Below are positions 15,650-23,202 of a DNA stretch of 40,606 bases, piece after piece. The notes under the pieces are model-generated. The model made no database searches. It was not told where the DNA came from and saw only the letters and a list, made by a program, of their open reading frames with translations. Position numbers and translations under genes: made by a program. Every line of letters starts with the position of its first letter. Position 1 is the first letter of the stretch. Source of the stretch: Amarolinea aalborgensis (GTDB lineage Bacteria > Chloroflexota > Anaerolineae > SSC4 > Amarolineaceae); contig NZ_UETR01000026.1 in the NCBI RefSeq assembly GCF_900491745.1, positions 1 through 40,606 on the forward strand, read 5' to 3'.

Positions 15650-16348
15650 TCACGTTGGGGTCGCGCGGGAGGCGATGATGTCCGCGTACTGCTGCGCCGC
15701 GTGTTCACCGGCGGGCGTCAATGCGTAGACGCCGCGCGCCGTGCGGTCGAACCAGCCGTAATAGTTGCGCTGCAAAATAGCCGCGGTATTGCTCAACCCC
15801 ACCGCGGCCTTGATATCTTCCACCGCGCACGCGCCATGCGCATGCAAATGCCCTACGACCCGCAGGGCTTGCAGGCGATACGCGGTGACGAGTGGACGCC
15901 GCGTGCTGCCGCCCGTGTTGAAATCGCCCATGCGGCCGTCAAACTCCGTGGCGACCTGGGCCTGCTTGCTGCGCCGCGTACGCGGCGCTTGCGCGGCTTC
16001 TGCTTCCAGCACAACTTCCACGAGCGGCGGCTCGATGGCAAAATTGACGGTCAGCAATCCAAGCCCCAGCCGTCGGCACAACTGCTGGACTTCACGCCAC
16101 CACGGCGTGCGCAGCTTGCGGCCGGGCGTTTCGATCGCGACGTAGACATGATTTGTCACCTGCTGGCGGCGCAGCCCCTGCAGCACCAGGGTCAGGTTGA
16201 ACGTCAGCTTCATCTCCACCACCACCAGCCGCGCTTCCTGTCGGGCCACCAGATCGCAATCCTTGACCTCGCCACGTATCTCGTAGCCCTGCTGCTCAAA
16301 GAAGCGCTTGAGCGGCGCGTATAGATCACTCTCCTGCCTGACTGCCAT
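15650..16348 (-). CDS. DUF2161 family PD-(D/E)XK nuclease-like protein
   Basis: A 232-residue protein that matches DUF2161. It opens with ESDLYAPLKRFFEQQGYE. A nuclease-like core follows: EVKDCDLVA, then VVVEMKLTF, that is D....ExK. The C-terminal part resembles a winged helix (about 175-228: ALRVVGHLHAHGACAVEDIKAAVG, then NYYGWFDRTARGVYALT). The family is predicted to have a restriction-enzyme-like fold, with a suggested phosphodiesterase role that is unproven as far as I know. The ATG at 16348 has no Shine-Dalgarno site but lies 6 bases after a perfect TATAAT, so the message is probably leaderless. Confidence 0.8.
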   Translation of the reverse strand: MAVRQESDLYAPLKRFFEQQGYEIRGEVKDCDLVARQEARLVVVEMKLTFNLTLVLQGLRRQQVTNHVYVAIETPGRKLRTPWWREVQQLCRRLGLGLLTVNFAIEPPLVEVVLEAEAAQAPRTRRSKQAQVATEFDGRMGDFNTGGSTRRPLVTAYRLQALRVVGHLHAHGACAVEDIKAAVGLSNTAAILQRNYYGWFDRTARGVYALTPAGEHAAQQYADIIASRATPT

Positions 16349-16354
16349 GCGCCG

Positions 16355-16384
16355 ATTATAAGCGGCAGCGGGCGTGCAAGGCAA
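16355..16384 (-). promoter_or_regulatory. Promoter giving a leaderless DUF2161 message
   Basis: On the minus strand, TTGCCT and a perfect TATAAT are separated by 18 bases. Only six bases separate TATAAT from the ATG at 16348, so transcription should start at or beside the A of the start codon. Confidence 0.7.
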
Positions 16385-16403
16385 ATTGGCCTGAAAGTAG
16401 AAT

Positions 16404-16432
16404 TTGCCAAGTCGTTCTGTTCGTCGTAAGAT
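16404..16432 (+). promoter_or_regulatory. Promoter of the Trm112-like/M24 peptidase transcript
   Basis: TTGCCA and TAAGAT are separated by exactly 17 bases. The leader to the ATG at 16527 is about 90 bases. It is divergent from the DUF2161 promoter, with only about 20 bases between the two -35 boxes. Confidence 0.55.
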
Positions 16433-16526
16433 AAACAGCAACAGGTGCACCGCTGCCTGGGGTGAAAAACCACCCTGCACAGCGCTATCTGTAAACGACT
16501 TGACAGAGAAAAGGGAGCATCACCGG

Positions 16527-16883
16527 ATGAAAAACCTGCTGAAATGGCTGCTGCCGCTGGCGTTGATTGCAGTGGCCATCATGATTCTGCGCAAGACTCT
16601 GGGCGAACAGAAGGCGATTGATCTGAGCGGAACAGAGAACAAAGGCCCGTCTGAGGCGGAAGCCTTGAGCGAGGCCGCACTGGGCGGCGAAATTAGCCCT
16701 GACCTGTTGAAAATCCTGGTTTGCCCGTTGGATAGAGGGCCGTTGACGCTCAGCGCCGACGGTAAGTGGCTCATCAACCCACGCAACGGCTATCGCTATC
16801 CCATTCGCGATGGCATTCCGATCATGCTGATTGACGAAGGGCGCAAATTCCAAGACACGAGCCTCATCGTTCAACCGGCGTAG
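16527..16883 (+). CDS. Membrane-anchored Trm112/YcaR-like protein
   Basis: A 118-residue protein. An N-terminal membrane helix (about residues 7-22) is followed by a linker and a C-terminal Trm112-like domain (about 58-110). The domain keeps LLKILVCPLDRGPL and the very conserved YPIRDGIPIMLIDEGR. Family members usually have CPxC in the first motif; here the second cysteine is Asp, so zinc binding may be lost. Trm112-type proteins activate methyltransferases, or in bacteria are small proteins of unclear role. The membrane anchor is unusual. AAGGGAG lies 9 bases before the ATG. It precedes the M24 peptidase gene by 4 bases. Confidence 0.8.
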   Translation: MKNLLKWLLPLALIAVAIMILRKTLGEQKAIDLSGTENKGPSEAEALSEAALGGEISPDLLKILVCPLDRGPLTLSADGKWLINPRNGYRYPIRDGIPIMLIDEGRKFQDTSLIVQPA

Positions 16884-16887
16884 TCCC

Positions 16888-18111
16888 ATGAAACAAGATC
16901 TTGACCTGGCCATGGCCGACATGGGACTGGACGCTTTTGTCCTCACGGGCGACGCGACGCTTGATCCTGATGTGTTCTACATGACCAACGGGGCCTTGCT
17001 CGAGGGCGCCATGATCGTGAAGAAACGGGGCGAGGCGCCGCTGCTCATTCACAGCCCGATCGAACGCTTTGCGGCCGAGCAGTCCGGACTGGCGCTCATC
17101 AACCGCCAGCGCTGGGACTATCGCGCCATCTCAGGCCGTTTCCCCGATCGCTTCGACGCCATGGTCGAGTATCAGCGCCAAATCCTCAGCGACCTGGGCG
17201 TGCAAGGCCGCGTGGCGTTTCTGGGCAAGATGGATGCCGGCTACGCCTACCGTTTCATTGGCAGCCTGCTGCAGGCCATGCCGGCTATTCAACCGGTGGC
17301 CGAGTTCGAGTCCGTCTTCGAGCGTGTGCGCCAGACGAAAGACGCCGCGGAAATTGCGGCGCTGCGTCAGGTCGGCGAGAAGACCACCCAGGTGGTGCAA
17401 GCCGTGGTGGACTTGATTCAGCGGCAGGCTGCGCGAGAGGGCATCCTGGTCAAGGCCGACGGTCAGCCGTTGACGATTGGCGATGTCAAGGCTTTCATGC
17501 GCGCCCGCTTTTTCGACCTGGAACTGGTGGATGACGGCGCCACGATTTTTGCCCAGGGCGCAGACGGCGCGAATCCACATCACACGGGCAACGACGCCCA
17601 AGCCTTGCGTTTGGGCAGCCCGATTGTATTCGACATCTTCCCCAGGGACCAGCGTTCTGGCTATTATCACGACATGACGCGGACATTTTGCATTGGCTAT
17701 GCCCTGCCGCATGTCCAGGCTGTTTATGACACGGTGCTTGGCGCCTTCGACGCGGCGGTGGCCGCGCTGCGCGTCGGCGAGGCCTCTGGCTTCTACCAAA
17801 CGCTGGTCTGCGACTACTTCGAGGCGCGTGGCTACACCACGATTCGCCAGGATCGTATGACCACGCGCGGTTACAACCACTCATTGGGGCATGGCCTGGG
17901 GCTGCGCGTGCATGAAGCGCCCATCCTCAGCGACATGCCGGGATCGAGCGTGCCTCTGCTGCCAGGCGCTGTCATCACGATCGAGCCAGGGTTGTACGAT
18001 GCCGAAGCAGGCTACGGCGTGCGCATCGAAGACACCTTCTTCGCGGACGCGCAGGGCGCGTGGCACAGCCTATCACCTTTTCCCAAGAACCTCGTCATTC
18101 CCATGGATTAG
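16888..18111 (+). CDS. M24-family metallopeptidase (Xaa-Pro aminopeptidase-like)
   Basis: A 407-residue protein with an N-terminal creatinase-type domain (1-160) and a C-terminal pita-bread catalytic domain. The five metal ligands are in the right order: Asp249 (VFDIFP), Asp262 (YYHDMTRTF), His335 (SLGHGLGLRVHEAP), Glu366 (ITIEPG) and Glu381 (VRIEDTF). It should remove N-terminal residues next to proline from peptides in the cytoplasm. The ATG at 16888 is 4 bases after the preceding stop, so translation is probably coupled. Confidence 0.9.
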   Translation: MKQDLDLAMADMGLDAFVLTGDATLDPDVFYMTNGALLEGAMIVKKRGEAPLLIHSPIERFAAEQSGLALINRQRWDYRAISGRFPDRFDAMVEYQRQILSDLGVQGRVAFLGKMDAGYAYRFIGSLLQAMPAIQPVAEFESVFERVRQTKDAAEIAALRQVGEKTTQVVQAVVDLIQRQAAREGILVKADGQPLTIGDVKAFMRARFFDLELVDDGATIFAQGADGANPHHTGNDAQALRLGSPIVFDIFPRDQRSGYYHDMTRTFCIGYALPHVQAVYDTVLGAFDAAVAALRVGEASGFYQTLVCDYFEARGYTTIRQDRMTTRGYNHSLGHGLGLRVHEAPILSDMPGSSVPLLPGAVITIEPGLYDAEAGYGVRIEDTFFADAQGAWHSLSPFPKNLVIPMD

Positions 18112-18134
18112 CGCCATGATTTTCGGCCCTTGCT

Positions 18135-18809
18135 ATGCCTGACTGGATGCACGTCCGCTACGATCCGGTTCACCGCGCAGCTCATCTGACCGATCCCTAT
18201 CGTACGCAGCTGCGCGTGCGGCTGCAGGCATTCCAGAGTGTGCGCCTGCGTCAGGATCATGACGACCTGGCGCGTTCCCCGCAGTATGGCCGGCTGGCGC
18301 AGTTCTTCTTCGAGGATATCTACGGTCCGCACGACTTCGACGACCGCAACACGCGCTTTCGACAGTTGTACGACAAGCTAGTGCACATTGTCGGCCCCAA
18401 GCCGCTGGCCGCGATGAAGGAATCCCTGGACTTGGTGGAACTGACCGACGCGCTCGACGATTATCTGATTGATGTGCTGGTGCTGCACGGCAAAGCCGAC
18501 GCATGGACGACCGAGGACTATGAGTGGGCCTATCGTGAGTGCGACAACTACTTGGCGCGGGTCGAGCAGATCGAGCGCATCGGCGCCACACTGCGGTCAG
18601 TCGCCAACCTCAGCCGCCTGCCGCTAATTGACTGGCATCTGAAGGCCCTGCGCCTGCCCGCGCGGCGCCTGGGCTGGGAGCCAACGCTTGGCTTCCTGAT
18701 TCGCGGCTACCAGGTTTTCCACCATGCACGCAATGTGGAGCCGTTTGTGCGCGCCGTGGAGACGCGCGAGACCGCGCGTCTGAATCGCATCTACGGCGTT
18801 ACGGCTTGA
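18135..18809 (+). CDS. Conserved-looking helical protein of unknown function
   Basis: I do not recognise this 224-residue protein with certainty. It is mostly helical and rich in Arg, Asp and Leu. FFFEDIYGPHDFDDRN near residue 57 and a helix with ALDDYLIDVLVLHG resemble the proteobacterial proteins that carry FFLEDLYG motifs (possibly DUF8198). No cysteines, signal or membrane segment stand out. It starts 23 bases after the M24 gene. Its 3' end overlaps the convergent chelatase gene by 11 bases, with no terminator between them. Confidence 0.65.
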   Translation: MPDWMHVRYDPVHRAAHLTDPYRTQLRVRLQAFQSVRLRQDHDDLARSPQYGRLAQFFFEDIYGPHDFDDRNTRFRQLYDKLVHIVGPKPLAAMKESLDLVELTDALDDYLIDVLVLHGKADAWTTEDYEWAYRECDNYLARVEQIERIGATLRSVANLSRLPLIDWHLKALRLPARRLGWEPTLGFLIRGYQVFHHARNVEPFVRAVETRETARLNRIYGVTA

Positions 18810-19761
18810 GATGTTCGCGCACCGTGCGCACCAGCATGTCGGCGCGCAATTCAGGCAAGGTGAAGCACGGCGCGCCCATGGCCTCGGCCAGGTTGCGCGC
18901 CAGGCCGCGATCGAACGCCGCATGCTCCATGTTGATGACCACGCCCCGCAGGTGATTGGCTTTGATCAGGTTGGCCATGCGCGTGGCCTCTTCCTGCGGC
19001 GGCATGCCCGTCATCGAGACATTGCCGGCGCCATCCGTCAGCAAGACGATGATCGGCAGCACTTCCTGGTCGCGCTGACGGGCGGCCAGGCAGATTTCAT
19101 ACGCCAGCAGCAGGCCGCTGCTCAAGGGCGTTTTGCCGCCCACGGGAATCGTGCGCAGGGCGCGTTCCGCCAATTCGACGCTTGACGTCGGCGGCAAGAT
19201 CAAGCGCGCGCGGTCTTTTTGAAACACCACCAAACCCACCTGATCCCGTCGTTGATAGGCATCCATCAGCAGCGACAGAATGGCCCCCTTCGTTGCCTCC
19301 ATACGTTCGGCCGCGGCCATGGACCAGCTGGCGTCCACGACGAACAGCACGAGATTGGCCGTACGCCGTACGCGGATCTTCTGCTGCAAATCGCGACGCT
19401 GCACAGCGAAGGCGACCGCGCGTTCGGCGCGCAGATGCGCGCGCTGCAATTGGTAGGGCGCGGCTGTGCGAATGGTGGCATCGAAAGCGATGTCATTGGG
19501 GCGGTCGTGGATGGGGCGGGATTTGATGTAACGGCCCCGCTTGCGCTCTGTGCGGGTGACAGAGCGTTTGCCTGCCTGGCTGCGGGCCATCCGATCCAGC
19601 GGCGTATCGAGGCGCTTGGTTTTGAAGGTGTCGCCGATCTTGATCGGCCGGCCAGCCGGGGCTTTGTTTTCTTCTCCGCCTTTGCTGGGGTTCGTGCTTG
19701 TATCGGGCGAGCCGCTGGCGCCTTGCGGTTCACCCTCTTGCGTTTCGTCGCTTACGTCATC
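18799..19761 (-). CDS. VWA (ChlD-like) half of the chelatase, reached by -1 frameshift
   Basis: This segment continues the AAA gene in the -1 frame after the slippery site at 19761-19767. It adds 320 residues and gives a 686-residue fusion, a normal length for one-gene AAA-VWA putative cobaltochelatases. First comes an acidic/Pro linker (DDVSDETQEGEPQG), then the integrin-I-like segment PIKIGDTFKTKRLDTPLDR...RKRGRY. A von Willebrand A domain follows, with MIDAS motif VVDASWSM, TPLSSG and LLTDGAGN. There is no ATG, GTG or TTG in this frame between the A run and 19590, so independent initiation would miss most of the linker. It probably helps insert cobalt or magnesium into a tetrapyrrole. No chlorophyll gene is present, so cobalt is more likely. 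Confidence 0.85.
   Translation of the reverse strand, partial: DDVSDETQEGEPQGASGSPDTSTNPSKGGEENKAPAGRPIKIGDTFKTKRLDTPLDRMARSQAGKRSVTRTERKRGRYIKSRPIHDRPNDIAFDATIRTAAPYQLQRAHLRAERAVAFAVQRRDLQQKIRVRRTANLVLFVVDASWSMAAAERMEATKGAILSLLMDAYQRRDQVGLVVFQKDRARLILPPTSSVELAERALRTIPVGGKTPLSSGLLLAYEICLAARQRDQEVLPIIVLLTDGAGNVSMTGMPPQEEATRMANLIKANHLRGVVINMEHAAFDRGLARNLAEAMGAPCFTLPELRADMLVRTVREHLKP
19705..19735 (-). promoter_or_regulatory. Stem-loop downstream of the frameshift site
   Basis: In the mRNA, GGGTGAACCGC can pair with GCGGCTCGCCC, with one A-C mismatch and a 9-base loop. It begins 25 bases after the slippery heptamer. That is further than the usual 5-9 bases, so it may or may not be the stimulator. 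Confidence 0.4.
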
Positions 19762-20858
19762 TTTTTTTTTACGCTCGACGATGGCGTCTGATTTTCGGCC
19801 CCGCTGCTCTCTTCGGGCGGCCCCATATCCGCGCGAATCTGACGCAGGCGCTCTTCGAGCTGGCGCGGCTCCAGGGCAATATCCTGGAAGGGCGCTTTCT
19901 TCATGCGGTGGGGCAAAGCCAGCTCGGCTGCCAGCAAAATGTCGCGCTCGCTGAGATGCAAGCGACCTTCGTACGCGGCATGGGCGCGCGCCGTTTTCAG
20001 GATGGCAATGTCGGCCCGATGGCCGTCCACCTTGAAATCTGCGGTCAGAGCGGCAATCATGTACAGGTCGCGCGGCGAATACTCAACCAGGGGTAAACGG
20101 CTGCGCGCGTGGTCAATTTCTTCGGTCAGGTGTCGTTCGGGCGTGTGCCAGCGCGCGCGGAAGCCGTCTGGGTCTTGTTCGAATTCGATGCGGCGCTTGA
20201 GGATTTCGACGCGCTGATTCGCGTCATTGATGCCCTGCATATCCACACACAGCGCGAAACGATCCAGGAGCTGCGGCCGCAGATCGCCTTCTTCTGGATT
20301 CATGGTGCCGATCAGGATGAAACGCGCGGGGTGCTGAAATGAAATGCCTTCGCGCTCGACTACGTTGATGCCCATCGCGGCCGAATCGAGCAAAATATCC
20401 ACCACGTGGTCATCGAGTAGATTGACCTCATCCACGTACAGCAGGCCGCGGTTGGCTGCGGCCAGCACGCCTGGCTCAAAATGACGTTCGCCCCGCTGAA
20501 TCGCCTTTTCGATGTCCAGCGTGCCCACGACGCGGTCTTCAGTCGCGCTGACCGGTAGATCAACGAAACGTGTGCGCCGAATCGCGGTGGACAGCACCTC
20601 GCCGCGTTCCAGGCGACTGCGGCAGTTGTCGCACAACTGATCCGGGCGATTGGGGTCGCACTGGAAAGGGCAGTCGGCTACCACTTCGATTTCGGGGAGG
20701 AGCGCGGCCAGCGCGCGCGCCGCGGTTGATTTCGCGGTGCCGCGTTCGCCGCGAATCAGTACGCCGCCGATGCGCGGACTAATGGCATTGAGAATCAACG
20801 CCCGGCGCATGCGGTCTTGGCCGACAATGGCCGTAAAGGGAAAGATGGGAGCCGGCAT
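19752..20858 (-). CDS. AAA+ (ChlI/BchI-like) half of the chelatase, zero-frame product
   Basis: This 368-residue zero-frame product is a magnesium/cobalt chelatase AAA+ subunit. Walker A is GERGTAKS (37-44). A cysteine-rich insert has Cys at about 63, 67, 76 and 79. Walker B is LLYVDE (139-144). GTMNPEEGDLRPQLLDRF is the sensor-1 and arginine-finger region typical of BchI/ChlI. The all-alpha lid follows. Its acidic/Ser tail ends in KKKMT at the TAA, two codons after the slippery site. It would be the small motor subunit, while frameshifted ribosomes make the long subunit. It is the last gene of a minus-strand group with two unknown genes. Confidence 0.9.
   Translation of the reverse strand: MPAPIFPFTAIVGQDRMRRALILNAISPRIGGVLIRGERGTAKSTAARALAALLPEIEVVADCPFQCDPNRPDQLCDNCRSRLERGEVLSTAIRRTRFVDLPVSATEDRVVGTLDIEKAIQRGERHFEPGVLAAANRGLLYVDEVNLLDDHVVDILLDSAAMGINVVEREGISFQHPARFILIGTMNPEEGDLRPQLLDRFALCVDMQGINDANQRVEILKRRIEFEQDPDGFRARWHTPERHLTEEIDHARSRLPLVEYSPRDLYMIAALTADFKVDGHRADIAILKTARAHAAYEGRLHLSERDILLAAELALPHRMKKAPFQDIALEPRQLEERLRQIRADMGPPEESSGAENQTPSSSVKKKMT
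19761..19767 (-). promoter_or_regulatory. -1 frameshift slippery heptamer A AAA AAG
   Basis: In the zero frame the mRNA reads GTA AAA AAA AAG ATG ACG TAA. The run holds nine A residues and ends in the heptamer A AAA AAG, the same as in E. coli dnaX. Slipping back one base after AAG puts the ribosome into the frame of the VWA domain; without slipping it stops two codons later. Confidence 0.8.
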
Positions 20859-20890
20859 CTAGTTCTTCTCCAAGCCCAGGTTTGGCAACG

Positions 20891-21328
20891 CTACTGCCGT
20901 GAAACCAGGTGTAGGGGACGAATTCCCATGTACGTGTCGCCGCCCGTAAGGGTGCGCAGAATCACGTCCGGTAGTTTCCATGGGATCAGGTTGTGCATCT
21001 CCGCCGGGCTGAGGGGTTCGTTGTTGTTTGCCAGGAAGAGGCGAAAAACAGCCGAGGCCAACGGCAAATTGTTGTTGATGTAGTCTGGCTTGCGCGCGCA
21101 GACCGTGCGTAAGCACTGCCACAGCGCATCAGTGCGCTTGACCTCCGCCGTGTCAGGGTCAATCCAGTCAACCATCTCGGTGTGGCGGTGACTAGGGAAA
21201 CGCGCCTTACAATCATCGCACAACTGATTGCGCAGATACAGGCGGAAATCAAGGCCGCTTTTTTCCCACCAGTTGAAGTCAATATGAAACTTGGTGTCAA
21301 TGGTTGGTTTCATCCAGGTCGTTGCCAT
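20891..21328 (-). CDS. Conserved-looking small protein of unknown function
   Basis: I do not recognise this 145-residue protein. It has DFNWWEK near the start, a CDDC pair inside LYLRNQLCDDCKARFP, and a later WQCLRTVC segment that could complete a four-cysteine metal site. The rest is helical with LSPAEMHNLIPW and a C-terminal LTGGDTYMGIRPL. GGAG lies about 5 bases before the ATG. It sits between the 530-residue unknown gene (36 bases upstream) and the chelatase (32 bases downstream), so all three are probably cotranscribed and may work together. Confidence 0.7.
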   Translation of the reverse strand: MATTWMKPTIDTKFHIDFNWWEKSGLDFRLYLRNQLCDDCKARFPSHRHTEMVDWIDPDTAEVKRTDALWQCLRTVCARKPDYINNNLPLASAVFRLFLANNNEPLSPAEMHNLIPWKLPDVILRTLTGGDTYMGIRPLHLVSRQ

Positions 21329-21364
21329 AAATCTCCGCTTTCTCTTGGTTTGATGAACTCTTGA

Positions 21365-22957
21365 CTAGACACGAACTGCCATCGCCCAATAGCCGCTGCC
21401 CATGCTGCGCAAGGTGCTATCGGTGGCAAGAATGGCGAAGATCGGCCCGGGCGGTGTTCGCCGCACCAGGTTGACTGCGCTGTAAATTGTTTTGGCGTGG
21501 ACCGTCCCCTGTGAGCTTTTGCCGGCCAACTCTTGGGTTAGCTGCCTGACGAGACGGCTGAGCGGCACCTGTTCGGCCGCAATCTGCTGGCGATAACCAT
21601 CCAGCGCGCCCAGGCTTACTTCGGCTACCGTCAGGTGCTCATCGTAGTCGCAGGTGATGGCCTGTTTTTGCAGCACGAACACCAGTTCGTTGTCCTTGAT
21701 TTCGGCCGTGCGTGACCATTCGCGACGCATCCGTCGCGGCCGGAAGTCCACCACGTATTCGAGCGGTTCGCGCGTGCGTTCCAGCGTAATAATCGCGCCC
21801 ACCGGCAGCTTGTGCTGTTCGAACCAACCACTCAAGCCGGCGATATAGCGTCCTTCATGGCAGACAAACGCAGGGAAGCGCGCCCCCCACCGCCCATCAA
21901 TCAGCGTGATCATAGTGCTGCGGCCAAGACCGCGTGGAAAGAAGCCTTGCGCGCGACTGCTCAAGGGCAGGGTGCCGGAGCGCAGGTGGGGATAAATCAG
22001 GTTGAGCGTGACGGTTGGCACGACCATGGATGGCTCGACGGTGATACTGCCGATTGACCACTCGTCGTCTAGCTCCCATTCTTGCTGCAGCATCTCGACG
22101 CCCAAGACCATGCGATCATAGGCGACTGGCTCATAGCGCAAGATGGCGGGCGTCTCCCAAACTTCAGGCGGCTCCAGGCGGCGCAGATACCAGGCCGGTT
22201 CAGCCCCGCTGCCCACGTCATCGAAGCGCTCATCCTGGCGCAGCACGGCATTCGTTGAAAAGCGACGCAAGTGCTCTGGCACTTCAGTCGGCAGATTCAT
22301 TTCGCCAATCAGGGCCGTCGTAGAGATTGGCCGGCCTTGCACTTCGATCAGTGCTTCAGCGATGTTCAGATGCCCGATGTGCACCTCGACCAGGACATCG
22401 CGCGTGAGCCATGAATCTCCATCGCGCACAAAGGCCGGCTGCGTGGAGGAGCGCATCTGCTCCACCAACGCAGCGCGCACAGGGCTGCCATATTGGCTGT
22501 AGAGTTCACGCGGGGTTTGCAGGCGTTCGCCGGTTTCGATGGTGTCGCCATCGGTGCGGTTGAGCCGGTGTGTTGTTTTCAGGCTGCTGGCAAACTCACG
22601 CCGCTGCGCCTCGCCCTCGAACATCACCTCGAGGACATCAAATTCTCCGTGCTCCGGGTTCTCCCCATGGCGCCGCGCGGTGATCGTCCCCACGGTATAA
22701 TCGAGCGCCGGAAACACCACCTGTTGACCGACATCGTAACTCTTGCTGGGTTGATAGATCGTGCCCTTGCTCAACTCATTACGTATCTTACTCTCTTCGC
22801 GTTGGCAGCGGTACTCCATCAAGGCCAGGGTCAGGCTTTCGGTGGTCTGCGGTGTTTCTTTCTCTTGAAGATAGCTGCCGAGGTACTCCAGATCATCGAG
22901 ATTGATTTTGAACGGCTCCCGCCAGTAGGCGGCTGTCTGTGTATTGCGACGAATCAC
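21365..22957 (-). CDS. Large protein of unknown function with winged-helix-like C terminus
   Basis: I do not recognise this 530-residue protein. The N-terminal third is helical and contains a small beta barrel-like part (YDVGQQVVFPALDYTVGTITA). The middle is beta-rich (DDEWSIGSITVEPSMVVPTVTLN). The end, HAKTIYSAVNLVRRTPPG...FAILATDS then GSGYWAM, resembles a HARE-HTH or winged-helix module; this is inference. It starts with GTG at 22957, with AGGAGG 9 bases upstream and a good promoter. It heads the operon with the 145-residue protein and the chelatase. Confidence 0.7.
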   Translation of the reverse strand: MIRRNTQTAAYWREPFKINLDDLEYLGSYLQEKETPQTTESLTLALMEYRCQREESKIRNELSKGTIYQPSKSYDVGQQVVFPALDYTVGTITARRHGENPEHGEFDVLEVMFEGEAQRREFASSLKTTHRLNRTDGDTIETGERLQTPRELYSQYGSPVRAALVEQMRSSTQPAFVRDGDSWLTRDVLVEVHIGHLNIAEALIEVQGRPISTTALIGEMNLPTEVPEHLRRFSTNAVLRQDERFDDVGSGAEPAWYLRRLEPPEVWETPAILRYEPVAYDRMVLGVEMLQQEWELDDEWSIGSITVEPSMVVPTVTLNLIYPHLRSGTLPLSSRAQGFFPRGLGRSTMITLIDGRWGARFPAFVCHEGRYIAGLSGWFEQHKLPVGAIITLERTREPLEYVVDFRPRRMRREWSRTAEIKDNELVFVLQKQAITCDYDEHLTVAEVSLGALDGYRQQIAAEQVPLSRLVRQLTQELAGKSSQGTVHAKTIYSAVNLVRRTPPGPIFAILATDSTLRSMGSGYWAMAVRV

Positions 22958-23033
22958 CCCGTCTATCCTCCTCTATGTGGTCTCACCTTTAGTTTTTGTT
23001 TGACGATTTCAATTTCTTATGCAAATCTTCACA

Positions 23034-23062
23034 ATTTTAGCAGTTTGCCGCCCCTTTGACAA
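23034..23062 (-). promoter_or_regulatory. Promoter of the unknown-unknown-chelatase operon
   Basis: On the minus strand, TTGTCA and TAAAAT are separated by exactly 17 bases, and the -10 is extended (TGCTAAAAT). It lies back to back with the divergent promoter at 23079. Confidence 0.7.
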
Positions 23063-23078
23063 ATGCGTGCGGATGTCT

Positions 23079-23107
23079 TTGTCAAGCATCCTGTCCGTTG
23101 GTATAAT
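23079..23107 (+). promoter_or_regulatory. Promoter of the SH3-like protein/ligA transcript
   Basis: TTGTCA and a perfect TATAAT are separated by exactly 17 bases, and the -10 is extended (TGGTATAAT). The leader to the ATG at 23203 is about 90 bases. Confidence 0.8.
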
Positions 23108-23202
23108 GACGGCACACTGGCAGCCAGCACGCTGGGTTGTCCAGGGCAACCAGGCGCTCGTGCTGAGCCTGGCAATTTTGACTGACATGGAGGCATTTGG
23201 CT

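Noticed and set aside
15152..16324. A 390-codon plus-strand open frame.
   Set aside because: It crosses the acidic-protein genes, an intergenic repeat and DUF2161 in antisense and has low-complexity composition.
18799..20858. Chelatase as evidence for chlorophyll synthesis.
   Set aside because: No other bacteriochlorophyll gene is in the window, and one-gene AAA-VWA chelatases are common in non-phototrophs that make cobalamin.
20859..23202. Cobalamin riboswitch near the chelatase group.
   Set aside because: I see no B12-box-like sequence or suitable leader in the intergenic gaps.
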